Part shown: piece after piece, positions 1 through 9,871 of the stretch
Layout of the letters: every line of letters begins with the position of its first letter
Position numbering within the stretch: position 1 is the stretch's first letter
From: an uncultured Pelagibacteraceae bacterium
Lineage (GTDB): Bacteria; Pseudomonadota; Alphaproteobacteria; Pelagibacterales; Pelagibacteraceae
DNA length: 64,000 nt
Direction of reading: 5' to 3'
NCBI GenBank assembly: GCA_902585415.1
Contig: CACIDN010000002.1
Location: 106,158-170,157 of the forward strand
Position numbers and translations under genes: made by a program
Notes under the pieces: model-generated
Database searches by the model: none
Seen by the model: the letters and a program-made list of their open reading frames with translations, nothing else
What the model was told of the DNA's origin: nothing

Positions 1-282
1 CAATTGTTCTAAATTTTTTGTAAGTTCTTCCCCAATTATATCTGGTCTGGTTGCTAAAAATTGTCCAAGTTTTATAAAAGTAGTTCCAAGTTCTTGAATT
101 GTCGAGCTTAAATCATTTGTGTTTCCGGTTTGTTTTTGTTTTTTGCCAAAAGATAATGAGATTAAACTAAAAAAAAATTTGATAAAAAAGGGGACCTTGT
201 GTGTTTTATCAATAATTTTCACAATATCTGAAGAACCTATTTTTCTTGCAATCTTGAACAGTATAATGAACTTATTAATCAT
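1..282 (-). CDS. ubiB: UbiB/ABC1-family protein, N-terminal part (runs off window start)
   Basis: Reverse-strand translation starts MINKFIILFKIARKIG and contains QELGTTFIKLGQFLATRPDIIGEELTKNLEQL, a UbiB-like motif; ATGA overlap with the ubiE stop. Confidence 0.85.
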   Translation of the reverse strand, partial: MINKFIILFKIARKIGSSDIVKIIDKTHKVPFFIKFFFSLISLSFGKKQKQTGNTNDLSSTIQELGTTFIKLGQFLATRPDIIGEELTKNLEQL

Positions 283-983
283 ATCTTCCACCCTGAGTGT
301 ATTGAAACTATACCTCCTGAAAGATTTTTATAATTTGGTTTATAGAATTTATTGCTTTTTAAAATTTCAATTAATTCTTCTTGATTTACAAAATTCTCAA
401 TGCTTTCTACTAAATATTCATAAGGTTTGCTTTCTCCGACAATAATTTTACCAATTGTTGGAATTAATTTAGAGTAATTTTTATATAATATTTCTAAATT
501 TTGATTTTGAATTTTTGAAAACTCAAGGCAAAAAAATCTACCCCCCTTTTTTAAGACTCTGTAAGCTTCTTTTATAGATTTATTTATACTTTTTGTGTTT
601 CTCAGTCCAAAACTAATTGTGTAAAAATCAAATCTATTACTTGGTAAATTTAAATTTTCAGCATTAGAAAGTTTCCATTTAATATTCTTATAATTTTTTA
701 GCCTTTTTTTCCCCTCACTCAACATTTTTTGATTAAAGTCTACACACAATATTTTTGAGTTATTATCATTAACATCTGAAAATAGTTTTGCTATATCTCC
801 AGTACCACAAGCCACATCTAAAAGAGTATCATTTGATGATGGATTTATTTGCTTTATCAGTTCTCTCTTCCAATATCTATGCACACCAAATGACATAAAG
901 TCATTCATTAAATCATATTTGTTATAAACAGTGTCAAAAACGCTTTTTACTAACCCTTTTTTTTGCTGAAGATTTTGCTGCAT
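279..983 (-). CDS. ubiE: Ubiquinone/menaquinone biosynthesis C-methyltransferase UbiE
   Basis: VFDTVYNKYDLMNDFMSFGVHRYWK and LDVACGTGDIA motifs; next to ubiB and mutM. Confidence 0.95.
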   Translation of the reverse strand: MQQNLQQKKGLVKSVFDTVYNKYDLMNDFMSFGVHRYWKRELIKQINPSSNDTLLDVACGTGDIAKLFSDVNDNNSKILCVDFNQKMLSEGKKRLKNYKNIKWKLSNAENLNLPSNRFDFYTISFGLRNTKSINKSIKEAYRVLKKGGRFFCLEFSKIQNQNLEILYKNYSKLIPTIGKIIVGESKPYEYLVESIENFVNQEELIEILKSNKFYKPNYKNLSGGIVSIHSGWKI

Positions 984-1017
984 AGTAATAATATTATTCT
1001 TATTAATATAATATTAA

Positions 1018-1872
1018 ATGCCAGAATTACCAGAAGTAGAAGTAGTCACACGTTCATTAAAAAAGACAATTAAAAACCTTAAAATTATTAAAATCACTGT
1101 TAACAATCGAAATTTAAGGTTTAAGCTTCCAAAAGATTTTGAAAGTATTTTAAAAAATAAAATTATTAAAAATATTCAAAGAAAGTCTAAATATATCATA
1201 TTTGATTTTGGTAATAATTTTTATACAATTTTACATTTAGGCATGTCTGGAACTTTACATATTCCATCAAAGAAAAAAATTACAAACTTAAGCTTCTACA
1301 GCAATCCATCTTTACCAAAAAAACATAATCATGTAATTATTCATTTTAAAAAAATTAAACTAATTTATAATGACCCAAGAAGATTTGGATATTTCAAAAT
1401 ATTAAATAACAAAAACGATTTTGAAAATTATTTTACAAGGATTGGACCAGAGGCCTTAGATAAAGATTTTAACTTGATATACCTAACAAATAAAATTAAA
1501 AACAAAAAAAAAAATATTAAAAATTTTTTATTAGATCAAAAAATTGTTTCAGGTATAGGCAATATTTATGCAAATGAAATATTGTATAAATCTCAAATTT
1601 TGCCTACGAAAAGTGTTAAAAAATTAACCTCAATAGACTTAATTAAAATAATTAAATTTTCTAGATTAACACTTAACAATGCAATAAAATTTGGCGGATC
1701 ATCTATAAGAGATTTTAAGGGGATCTCTGGCGGTAAGGGAGATTTTCAAAAAAAATTTGCTGTCTACAACAGAGAAAATCAAAAATGCAATAAAAGTAAC
1801 TGTAAAGGAATAATTAAAAAAAGATATATATCTAACAGGTCGACTTTTATTTGTAATTATTGTCAATCATAA
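1018..1872 (+). CDS. mutM: Formamidopyrimidine-DNA glycosylase
   Basis: MPELPEVEVVTRSL N-terminus; C-terminal zinc finger C-x4-C...C-x2-C. Confidence 0.96.
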   Translation: MPELPEVEVVTRSLKKTIKNLKIIKITVNNRNLRFKLPKDFESILKNKIIKNIQRKSKYIIFDFGNNFYTILHLGMSGTLHIPSKKKITNLSFYSNPSLPKKHNHVIIHFKKIKLIYNDPRRFGYFKILNNKNDFENYFTRIGPEALDKDFNLIYLTNKIKNKKKNIKNFLLDQKIVSGIGNIYANEILYKSQILPTKSVKKLTSIDLIKIIKFSRLTLNNAIKFGGSSIRDFKGISGGKGDFQKKFAVYNRENQKCNKSNCKGIIKKRYISNRSTFICNYCQS

Positions 1873-1919
1873 AAAAATTGTTGACCACTTCACGTTCTAA
1901 GGTTATACCAGCTCCTCTT

Positions 1920-2180
1920 ATGGCGAATACAAAATCAGCAATAAAAAGAATTAGAAGAATTAAAAGACAAACATCTATTAATAAAGTTAGAAAAAGTAGA
2001 TTTAAAATTGCTCTTAAAAAAATGAACGGACTGATTGAAAAAAAAGACAAAAAAAAAGCATTAACTTACTTGCCTAAGTTGAATTCTGAACTTATGAAGA
2101 TAGCAAAAACTGGCATCATAAAAAAAAGAAATGCATCAAGAAACATTTCGAGAATTACTAGAAAAATAAACATCCTTTAA
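1920..2180 (+). CDS. rpsT: 30S ribosomal protein S20
   Basis: MANTKSAIKRIRRIKRQTSINKVRKSRFK; internal ATG at 1920 preferred over the longer ORF start at 1860. Confidence 0.93.
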   Translation: MANTKSAIKRIRRIKRQTSINKVRKSRFKIALKKMNGLIEKKDKKKALTYLPKLNSELMKIAKTGIIKKRNASRNISRITRKINIL

Positions 2181-2210
2181 GCAACCCTAGGTTACGTAAA
2201 AAAACAACCT

Positions 2211-2296
2211 AAAATTTATTAATACTAGATATAAACGGATTGCAAATCTGCAGACTAGATGTTGAGTCAAATTAAAAATGTAATTTAATAAATTTT
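2211..2296 (+). ncRNA. Candidate structured element with tRNA-Cys-like anticodon arm (possible decayed tRNA or structured RNA)
   Basis: AAAATTTATTAA (2211-2222) is complementary to TTAATAAATTTT (2285-2296), followed by a T tract; internal CGGATTGCAAATCTG (2236-2250) looks like a tRNA-Cys(GCA) anticodon arm; GACT..AGTC third hairpin. No recognisable D-arm. Confidence 0.25.
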
Positions 2297-2432
2297 TTTT
2301 AGTAATTCTTTTTTTACCATAATTAAAAAAAATTCAATTTCTAATTTATTCAATTAGGGATTTTATTTTTTTTTTTTAAATTTAAAAATTTTATTGAATA
2401 TTTTTCCTTTAGAATTTAGATGGAGTTTCCTA

Positions 2433-3827
2433 ATGAAAAATAATTTAAATGTTAACATTAATAAAAATTTTAACTGGGAACTCATTCAAAAAGAATTACG
2501 TAGACAATTTGGAAATGAAATTTATGAGAGCTGGTTAAGAAAAATCATATTTGAGGAAAAGTTTATCAATTATATATTAGTTTCTGTATCAACAAGATTT
2601 ATTAGAGATTGGATTGTTTCTCGATACTTAGATCAAATACTTGGGATAATTAAAAAATTTAACAAAGAAATAGTTAGAATAGAGTTTAAAATAGAAAATA
2701 AAACAAATAACGATTCGAATAATATTGAAAAAAATCTAGATACAAATATATCTTTTATAAAGGACTCTTTTTTACAATATAACCGAATAGACAACAGTAA
2801 ATCTTTTGAAAACTTTATTATAGGTGAAAGCAACAAGCTTGCTTATGAAGCATCAAAAAAAGTCTCGGAAAAAGTTTCAAATTATAATCCATTTTATTTG
2901 TACGCAGGTGTTGGCATGGGTAAAACACATCTTTTAAACGCCATAGGTCTTGAGCTCAAAAAAGAGAATAAAGTCACATTTATATCAGCAGAGAGGTTTA
3001 TGTATCAATTTGTGAAATCAATTAGATCAAATGAAATGGTGAAATTTAAAGATAATTTTAGAAATACTGATGTCTTAATTATAGATGATATTCAATTTAT
3101 GAATGGAAAAGAAGCAATGCAAGAAGAATTCTTTCACACATTTAATTCTTTGATTGATAAAGGATCAAAAGTTATTTTGTCTGCAGACAGACCACCTAAT
3201 AAGCTATTAAAAATACAAGAGAGAATAAAATCCAGATTTGCAGGAGGCTTAGTAGTAGATATTCAAAACCCAGAATACGATTTACGTTTAAGAATTTTAA
3301 AGAAAAAAGTTGATGAATTAAATTTATTATACAAAGAAAATTTAAATATTACAGATGATTTGCTAAAATTTATTAGTAATGAAATAAGGAGTAGTATTAG
3401 AGAGCTAGTAGGTGCATTAAATAGAATAGCATCTTTTTCAAGAATTTATAATAGAGTTCCAAATTTAAACGAAATTAAAATAATTTTGAAAGATTTGCTC
3501 AACTTAAATGAAACAAAAATCACAATAGAAAATATACAAACATTAGTTTGTAAATACTTCAAAATAAGCAAAAATGAGATGTTATCATCGAGAAGATCTA
3601 GATATTTAGTCAGACCCAGGCAGGTTGCAATATATTTGTCTAAAATTCTTACAACTAAGTCCTTACCCGAAATTGGAAGGGAGTTCTCAAATCGAGATCA
3701 TACAACAATAATACATTCTGTAAAAGCAATAGAAAAACTTAAAATAGACAACCTGGAAATTTCTAACGGAATAAACTTTTTAAAAAATCAAATATTATAC
3801 AATAAAGAAAATGAAGTTCAGTGTTAA
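2433..3827 (+). CDS. dnaA: Chromosomal replication initiator DnaA (start possibly 2394)
   Basis: YAGVGMGKTHLLNAIG Walker A, VLIIDDIQF Walker B, C-terminal GREFSNRDHTTIIHSVKAIEKL DnaA-box binding signature. Confidence 0.95.
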   Translation: MKNNLNVNINKNFNWELIQKELRRQFGNEIYESWLRKIIFEEKFINYILVSVSTRFIRDWIVSRYLDQILGIIKKFNKEIVRIEFKIENKTNNDSNNIEKNLDTNISFIKDSFLQYNRIDNSKSFENFIIGESNKLAYEASKKVSEKVSNYNPFYLYAGVGMGKTHLLNAIGLELKKENKVTFISAERFMYQFVKSIRSNEMVKFKDNFRNTDVLIIDDIQFMNGKEAMQEEFFHTFNSLIDKGSKVILSADRPPNKLLKIQERIKSRFAGGLVVDIQNPEYDLRLRILKKKVDELNLLYKENLNITDDLLKFISNEIRSSIRELVGALNRIASFSRIYNRVPNLNEIKIILKDLLNLNETKITIENIQTLVCKYFKISKNEMLSSRRSRYLVRPRQVAIYLSKILTTKSLPEIGREFSNRDHTTIIHSVKAIEKLKIDNLEISNGINFLKNQILYNKENEVQC

Positions 3828-4923
3828 TCAAAAAGATTTGCAGGAGTCATTAGGATTTTGTCAAAATGTGATCGAGAGAAGAAGCACTTTACCGATTTTA
3901 TCTAATGTTTTAATTGAGGCAAAATCAGGCAAACTTAAAATTACAGCTACTGATCTGGATTTAATATTTGTTCATTATGTTAACAATGTAGATATTTCTG
4001 TAGAAGGAGAAACAACTACAAACTCTACAATTATGCATGATATTGTAAGAAAGCTTTCTTCTGGTAAAAAAATAAACATAGAGTCTATTTCTGAGAGCAA
4101 AATTCAGATTGAGACAGAAAAATCAGTTTTTAAATTAAATTGTTTAGATGCAAAAGAATTTCCGCTCTCTGAGGATAATATGGAGGCAGAGGAAGTTTTA
4201 CTTAATTCTCAAAATTTTTTAAAACTTTTAAATAAATGTAAATTTTCAATATCAAACGATGAGACAAGACATTTTTTGAGTGGAATTTTTATCCACTTTA
4301 CACAAAGTGAAGAAAAAAACTTTCTTACCGCAGTATCAACTGACTCCCACAGAATGTCTGTTTCTAAAATGAGACTAGATCAGCCTATAAAATTTGAGCC
4401 AATTATATTGCCTAAAAAAACGATATATCAACTATGTTCTCTTCTTGAGAGCTTTAATGGAAATTTAAAATTATATAACTCAAAATCAAAAGTAAAATTT
4501 GCATTAAATAACAGTATTTTAACATCAAAAGTTATAGATGGTAAATTTCCAAATTATATACAAGTAATACCAAAAAATAACAAAAAAAAACTGGAAGCAG
4601 ACTTAGGCTTGTTTCAAAATAGCGTTGATAGGGTTGCTTCGGTTTCCTCAGATAAAAAAGATGGTGTAAGATTTAATATTTCTAAAGACCAGCTAGATCT
4701 CTCAGTTAACAATACTAATAGTGGAAATGGAAAAGAGACTTTGTCTGTTAAATTTGATCACGATTTAGATATAAGCTTTAATTCTAAATATTTAATTGAT
4801 GTTTCTAGCCAACTAGAGGGGAAAAATATTGAAATTTATTTCAATGATACTGCGTCACCTGCGCTAATTAAAGATCCAGGTGATTTTGACAGTATATATG
4901 TTATTATGCCAATGAAAGGTTAG
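3811..4923 (+). CDS. dnaN: DNA polymerase III beta subunit (sliding clamp)
   Basis: MKFSVNQKDLQESLGFCQNVIERRSTLPILSNVLIEA; C-terminus YVIMPMKG. Confidence 0.95.
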   Translation: MKFSVNQKDLQESLGFCQNVIERRSTLPILSNVLIEAKSGKLKITATDLDLIFVHYVNNVDISVEGETTTNSTIMHDIVRKLSSGKKINIESISESKIQIETEKSVFKLNCLDAKEFPLSEDNMEAEEVLLNSQNFLKLLNKCKFSISNDETRHFLSGIFIHFTQSEEKNFLTAVSTDSHRMSVSKMRLDQPIKFEPIILPKKTIYQLCSLLESFNGNLKLYNSKSKVKFALNNSILTSKVIDGKFPNYIQVIPKNNKKKLEADLGLFQNSVDRVASVSSDKKDGVRFNISKDQLDLSVNNTNSGNGKETLSVKFDHDLDISFNSKYLIDVSSQLEGKNIEIYFNDTASPALIKDPGDFDSIYVIMPMKG

Positions 4924-4925
4924 AG

Positions 4926-5627
4926 TTAAGAAATATTATTAAGTTCATCGTATATACTTTTTTCAACTTTACTTGCTAGCTCATTTTTTTCTAGCCCATT
5001 TGAAAATAAATTTAATATAGAAATAGTTATTGTTTGATTGGGTTTTAATCTACCGTTCCTAGGCCACACTTTCCCTGAATTAATTGCAACTGGCAAACAT
5101 GAAATTTTAAGATCATTGTAAATTCTTGAGAATCCTTTTTTAAATCTCGATCTATCATCAAAACTCTTCCTTGTGCCTTGTGGAAAAATTATTAAGGTTC
5201 TGCGATCATCCTGTAAAATTTTTTTTACTTGTTCAGAAAAATTTAGGTTGTCTTTTGAAATTCTATTTCTATTGATTGATATGCAGCCCATTTTTTTTAA
5301 ATACCATCCAAACAAAGGTATCTTTGTAAGTTCCTTTTTAAGAATAAAAACTGAATTATCAAATATAGTTTGTAAAAAAAACGTCTCAAAAATAGATTGG
5401 TGAGAACTTACAACAAAGTATTTTTTATTGGTAATTAAGTTATCCGACCCTTTAATTTCAATTTTGGTAGACATAATTAGTTTTAAACAAAATCCAGTCC
5501 AGTAACCTGCTATTTTTCCTCCTAATATAACTAAATTTCTGGTAAGTAATAAGGTAGGTGTAAATAAAATTAAAAGAAATATTAAACCGAAATAGAAAAC
5601 AAATAGAAAAAAAATATTTCTTGCCAT
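4926..5627 (-). CDS. plsC: 1-acyl-sn-glycerol-3-phosphate acyltransferase (PlsC family)
   Basis: SSHQSIFET (HX4D-like block) and FPQGTRK motifs. Confidence 0.85.
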   Translation of the reverse strand: MARNIFFLFVFYFGLIFLLILFTPTLLLTRNLVILGGKIAGYWTGFCLKLIMSTKIEIKGSDNLITNKKYFVVSSHQSIFETFFLQTIFDNSVFILKKELTKIPLFGWYLKKMGCISINRNRISKDNLNFSEQVKKILQDDRRTLIIFPQGTRKSFDDRSRFKKGFSRIYNDLKISCLPVAINSGKVWPRNGRLKPNQTITISILNLFSNGLEKNELASKVEKSIYDELNNIS

Positions 5628-5631
5628 CGAA

Positions 5632-6846
5632 TTAAATTAAGTCATTCAAACTTTGTTTTTTACTAATTTTTTTTATATTTGACTTATTTACAATTACTTC
5701 TAGAGGACGCGGCCTTAAGTTATAGTTAGATGTTAAAACAATCCCATATGCACCAACATCTTTAATTGCTAAATTATCACCTTCATTTAATTGTTGATAA
5801 TTTTTGGTTCTTAGAAAACGATCAGATGTTTCACAAATTGGTCCAACAAAATCATGTGAAATAGAATTTTTACTTGATTTTTTAACTAGTGGAATTATAT
5901 CATGCCTAGAATTGTAAAGTGCAGGTCTTATCAAATCGTTCATTCCAGCATCTATAATAATAAATTTCTTATTTGTGGTTTTTTTAATATAGATTATTTT
6001 GGTCAATAATATTGCTGTGTTTCCCACTATAGACCGACCGGGCTCGAATATTATCTTACAACTATTTTTTTTTGCAAATTTGTGAATATTTTTTGAAAGT
6101 CTTGTATAATCCAACTTTTTACCCTCTTTGTTATATTTGATACCCATACCCCCACCTAAATCTACATACTCAAATTTATGTTTTGTTTTTGATAAAATTG
6201 CATTGATTGAGATAAGCACATTATCATATGGTTTATTTTGAGTTATTTGACTCCCGATATGAACACTTAAACATTTGAATTTAATATCTTTTGAATTAGC
6301 GAATTTATTTAGAATTTTTATTATCTCAGCTTTATTCAATCCAAATTTATCTTGTGTTCTACCAGTTGATATTTTTGAATTAGTTTTTGCGTCTACATTT
6401 GGATTTAATCTCAAACCAACGCTAACCTTCTTTTTCAATTTTTTAGCTAATTTTTCTATAATTTTTAATTCACTTTCAGATTCAACATTTATTAAGAGTA
6501 TATTCTTATTAATTGCAAATTTGAGTTCTTCAAACTTTTTTCCTACGCCAGAATAAACAATTTTATTTGGTTTAAAACCTAAGGATAACACTTTCTTCAA
6601 TTCACCGTCAGACACTACATCGGCTCCAAGACCGTGTTTCTTTACAATTTTAAGTATATTTGAATTATAATTTGATTTAACTGAGAAACAAATTAAAGGA
6701 TCAAAAGATTTGAAAGAACTTTTAAAATTATTTATATTTTCAATTAATCTTTTAGTTGAGTAACAATAAATTGGTGACCCATATTTTTTAATTAGGTTTT
6801 CTGCTTTAATTTTTTCAATATAAAAGTTGTTTTTTTTATAATGCAT
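5632..6846 (-). CDS. lysA: Diaminopimelate decarboxylase
   Basis: CFSVKSNYN PLP-lysine region, HIGSQI, EPGRSIVGN, GPICETSD motifs. Confidence 0.95.
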   Translation of the reverse strand: MHYKKNNFYIEKIKAENLIKKYGSPIYCYSTKRLIENINNFKSSFKSFDPLICFSVKSNYNSNILKIVKKHGLGADVVSDGELKKVLSLGFKPNKIVYSGVGKKFEELKFAINKNILLINVESESELKIIEKLAKKLKKKVSVGLRLNPNVDAKTNSKISTGRTQDKFGLNKAEIIKILNKFANSKDIKFKCLSVHIGSQITQNKPYDNVLISINAILSKTKHKFEYVDLGGGMGIKYNKEGKKLDYTRLSKNIHKFAKKNSCKIIFEPGRSIVGNTAILLTKIIYIKKTTNKKFIIIDAGMNDLIRPALYNSRHDIIPLVKKSSKNSISHDFVGPICETSDRFLRTKNYQQLNEGDNLAIKDVGAYGIVLTSNYNLRPRPLEVIVNKSNIKKISKKQSLNDLI

Positions 6847-6962
6847 TAAATAAATATTTTTTGACTTTGACTAATATTATTTACTTTATATTCAGGATCA
6901 GCTTTCTTCCCACATGAATTTAAAAATAACAAAACAATTAAAACTAATAAAAAATTTTTCAT
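6846..6962 (-). CDS. Small lipoprotein, LptM/YifL-like (38 aa; not in supplied ORF track)
   Basis: MKNFLLVLIVLLFLNSCGKKADPEYKVNNISQSQKIFI; lipobox LNSC; ATGA overlap with argH stop and TAATG overlap with lysA start. Confidence 0.8.
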   Translation of the reverse strand: MKNFLLVLIVLLFLNSCGKKADPEYKVNNISQSQKIFI

Positions 6963-8353
6963 TTAATTTCTTTTTTAAGTTTATTTATCATCTTCCTAAT
7001 GTTTTCAAAAGATGTTCCTCCATAAGATTTCTTTGAGTTGACTGAATTTTTCAACTCTGCTTGTTCCAAAATTTCATAATTTAGTCTTTTATCTATACTT
7101 TTAATTTGATCTATATTTAATTCTTCAAATGTTAAATTTAATTTTTCAGCTAAATTTACAATTTTTGAGGTTATTTTATATGCTTCTCTGAAAGTAATAT
7201 TTAAATTTTTCACCATGTTGTCAGCTAGGTCAGTAGCTGTTGTATAACCTTTGCCGGCTGTTTTAAGCATTTCTTGCTTGTTAATTATTAGTCCTTTTAA
7301 AACTTCATCAAATAATATCAAACTATTTTTCAATGTGTCAAACGACTTAAAAACTAATTCCTTGTCATCTTGCAAATCTTTAAAATAAGATAACGGTAGT
7401 CCCTTCACTATTGTCATCATTGAAATTAAAGAACCATAGCTAAAACCTGTTTTTCCTCTTAAATACTCTAATGTATCTGGATTTTTTTTTTGAGGCATAA
7501 TAGAGGAGCCAGTTGTCAAATTATCTTTTAGTTTTATAAAATTAAATTGATCAGAGTTCCAAATAATCATTTCTTCAGAAATTCTTGAAATATGCATTGA
7601 ACATATTGAAACATTGTATAAAAAATCTAAAACAAAATCTCTATCAGATACTGTATCAATTGAATTATTAGTAGGCTTTTCAAATTTCAGTTTTTTTGTT
7701 GTATACCATCTATCAATTTTAAAAGAGGTACCAGAAATTGCACAAACTCCCAGCGGGTTTTCGTTTAAGCTTTGTAAGCTATTATTAAATCTTATTTTAT
7801 CTCTTTTAAACATTTCAACACATGACATAAAGTAATGTGCGAGTGAAATTGGCTGAGCATTTTTTAGATGTGTAAAGCCTGGTAAAACTGTTTTTATATT
7901 TTTCTGTGCATTATTAATTAAAGTTTTTATTACTTTTATCAGCAAATTATTAATCTCATTCGTAGAATCTTTCATCCAAAGCTTCAAATCTGTTAATACT
8001 TGATCATTTCTAGATCTAGCAGTATGTAAAAAACCGGCATCTTCTCCTATTAAATCAAATAATCTACTTTCAATATTCATATGAATATCTTCCTTAGAAA
8101 TATCAAATTTAAATTTTTTTTTCTCAATCTCATTTTTAATTCTGTTTAAACCCCATAAAATTTTATCCTTTACTTTGAGAGAAATAATTTTTTGCTTATA
8201 AAGCATTTCTGTGTGGACTACAGAACCCCTAATATCCTGTCTGTATAAACGTTTATCTATATTGATAGAGGATCCTATATTCTTAAAATTGTTTGAAGTC
8301 GGCCTTTTAATTCGTGCGCTCCAAACTGCGTAGTTGTTTTTATTTTTTCTCAT
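6959..8353 (-). CDS. argH: Argininosuccinate lyase
   Basis: GSSIMPQKKNPD fumarase/lyase signature; HTARSRNDQVLTD. Confidence 0.96.
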   Translation of the reverse strand: MRKNKNNYAVWSARIKRPTSNNFKNIGSSINIDKRLYRQDIRGSVVHTEMLYKQKIISLKVKDKILWGLNRIKNEIEKKKFKFDISKEDIHMNIESRLFDLIGEDAGFLHTARSRNDQVLTDLKLWMKDSTNEINNLLIKVIKTLINNAQKNIKTVLPGFTHLKNAQPISLAHYFMSCVEMFKRDKIRFNNSLQSLNENPLGVCAISGTSFKIDRWYTTKKLKFEKPTNNSIDTVSDRDFVLDFLYNVSICSMHISRISEEMIIWNSDQFNFIKLKDNLTTGSSIMPQKKNPDTLEYLRGKTGFSYGSLISMMTIVKGLPLSYFKDLQDDKELVFKSFDTLKNSLILFDEVLKGLIINKQEMLKTAGKGYTTATDLADNMVKNLNITFREAYKITSKIVNLAEKLNLTFEELNIDQIKSIDKRLNYEILEQAELKNSVNSKKSYGGTSFENIRKMINKLKKEIK

Positions 8354-8376
8354 GATAATTACAAATTATATTTAGT

Positions 8377-8904
8377 ATGTCTAAATTAATTAAATTTTTT
8401 ATAGCAGTTATATTTATTTTTTCTACATTTAGTAGCCACTCTAAAGATTTAAATTTACCAAAAAATTTGATTATTAAAGAAAAAATTAAAGAATATAAGG
8501 ATGTATTTTTTAAGAATAGATTAGATGAGGATATTAATTTATCAAATTACAATGGAAAGTTAATTTTAATGAATTTTTGGGCAACCTGGTGTGAACCTTG
8601 TAAAGAAGAAATGCCCTCACTTGATAAGCTTGCAGTTGATCAAAATTTTAAAAACTTAGAAATTTTAGCAATAAATATCGGTCAAGAAAAAATAAATAAA
8701 ATTGAAGAATTTTATAATAAAACTAAAATTGAAAAATTAGATATATTTTATGATACAGATGTCAGACTAGCAAAAAAATTTTTACTTCGCGGGGTTCCAA
8801 CAACATTAATTATCAATAAAGAAGGCAAGGAAATAGCTAGAGTTGTAGGGTCTATAGATTTTCAAGATAATAGATTTAAGTCATGGCTTCAGAACTTTGA
8901 TTAA
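8377..8904 (+). CDS. TlpA-family thioredoxin-like protein, exported
   Basis: N-terminal signal sequence; NFWATWCEPCKEEMPSLDKL (CxxC) and RGVPTTLIINKEG. Confidence 0.88.
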   Translation: MSKLIKFFIAVIFIFSTFSSHSKDLNLPKNLIIKEKIKEYKDVFFKNRLDEDINLSNYNGKLILMNFWATWCEPCKEEMPSLDKLAVDQNFKNLEILAINIGQEKINKIEEFYNKTKIEKLDIFYDTDVRLAKKFLLRGVPTTLIINKEGKEIARVVGSIDFQDNRFKSWLQNFD

Positions 8905-9104
8905 TCTTTAAAAAAATATGCGAGACAAACCAAAACTATGATAGCAACAAATTGCAACAGAACTCTTAGCTGCATAAGTTTATTTGAATATTTTTTACTT
9001 GTAGAGCCACCTTTAAATAATGTACCAATACCTAGTACCAGAACTATAGCAACTGATAATATTAAAACTACAGCTATTATTTTTATTAAAATTTCGGAAA
9101 CCAT
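8901..9104 (-). CDS. Small twin-transmembrane / HIG1-like protein
   Basis: 67 aa with two hydrophobic helices and NKLMQLRVLLQFVAIIVL motif. Confidence 0.7.
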   Translation of the reverse strand: MVSEILIKIIAVVLILSVAIVLVLGIGTLFKGGSTSKKYSNKLMQLRVLLQFVAIIVLVCLAYFFKD

Positions 9105-9154
9105 AAAAAGTATTTATTACATAAATATTAAAAAAAAAATAAAATAATTTATTT

Positions 9155-9814
9155 ATGGCATTTTGCCTAGACACAAAACTAATAAAACCAGACTCTGAGA
9201 AAGAAATAAAAAATATAGTTTTGTTATTACATGGTTATGGTGGTGACGGAAATGACATTTCACAAGTCACATTAAATTGGAAAAGATTTTTACCTAACAC
9301 ACTTTTTGTTTGCCCTAATGCTCCTGAAAAATGTTTAATAAGTCCATCTGGTTATCAATGGTTTGATTTAAGTCAAGACAACGAGAAATTTATTTTGAAG
9401 GAAAGTAAAAAAAATGAGGAAATATTAAAAAAATTCTTAGAGGAAATTAAAGAAAAATTTTCATTACCAAATTCTAAAATATGTTTATCTGGATTTAGTC
9501 AAGGATGCATGATGTCAATCAATGTGGGTCTTTCATCTGATGAAAAATATTCTGGAATTTTAGGATTCTCAGGAAAAATTATTAACAAAGAAGATTTATC
9601 AAAAAGAATAACTCATAAACCTGAAACATTATTGATACACGGCGAAAATGACGACATTGTTTCTTGTGTAAAATCTTTAGAAGCCAAAGATTTCTTCGAA
9701 AGAAACAAAATTTCTGTTGAATTAAAAATAATAAAAAATTGTGGACATCATATACCTATTGAAGCATCAAGCATAGGGTTAAAGTTTATAAAAAAAATAT
9801 TTAATATAAATTAA
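9155..9814 (+). CDS. Phospholipase/carboxylesterase (alpha/beta hydrolase)
   Basis: LLLHGYGGDGND, CLSGFSQGCMM nucleophile elbow, CGHHIP. Confidence 0.85.
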   Translation: MAFCLDTKLIKPDSEKEIKNIVLLLHGYGGDGNDISQVTLNWKRFLPNTLFVCPNAPEKCLISPSGYQWFDLSQDNEKFILKESKKNEEILKKFLEEIKEKFSLPNSKICLSGFSQGCMMSINVGLSSDEKYSGILGFSGKIINKEDLSKRITHKPETLLIHGENDDIVSCVKSLEAKDFFERNKISVELKIIKNCGHHIPIEASSIGLKFIKKIFNIN

Positions 9815-9871
9815 ATAACATTTAACAATTTGAAGCATTGAATTAATTTTTTTTTTAGGTTAATTTAATTT

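Noticed and set aside
1860-1919. Extended N-terminus of S20 in ORF track
   Set aside because: The added 20 aa do not resemble S20; the standard MANTKSAIKR start is at 1920.
2181-2393. Chromosomal origin upstream of dnaA
   Set aside because: No TTATCCACA-type DnaA boxes could be seen, so oriC cannot be claimed although the region is A+T-rich.
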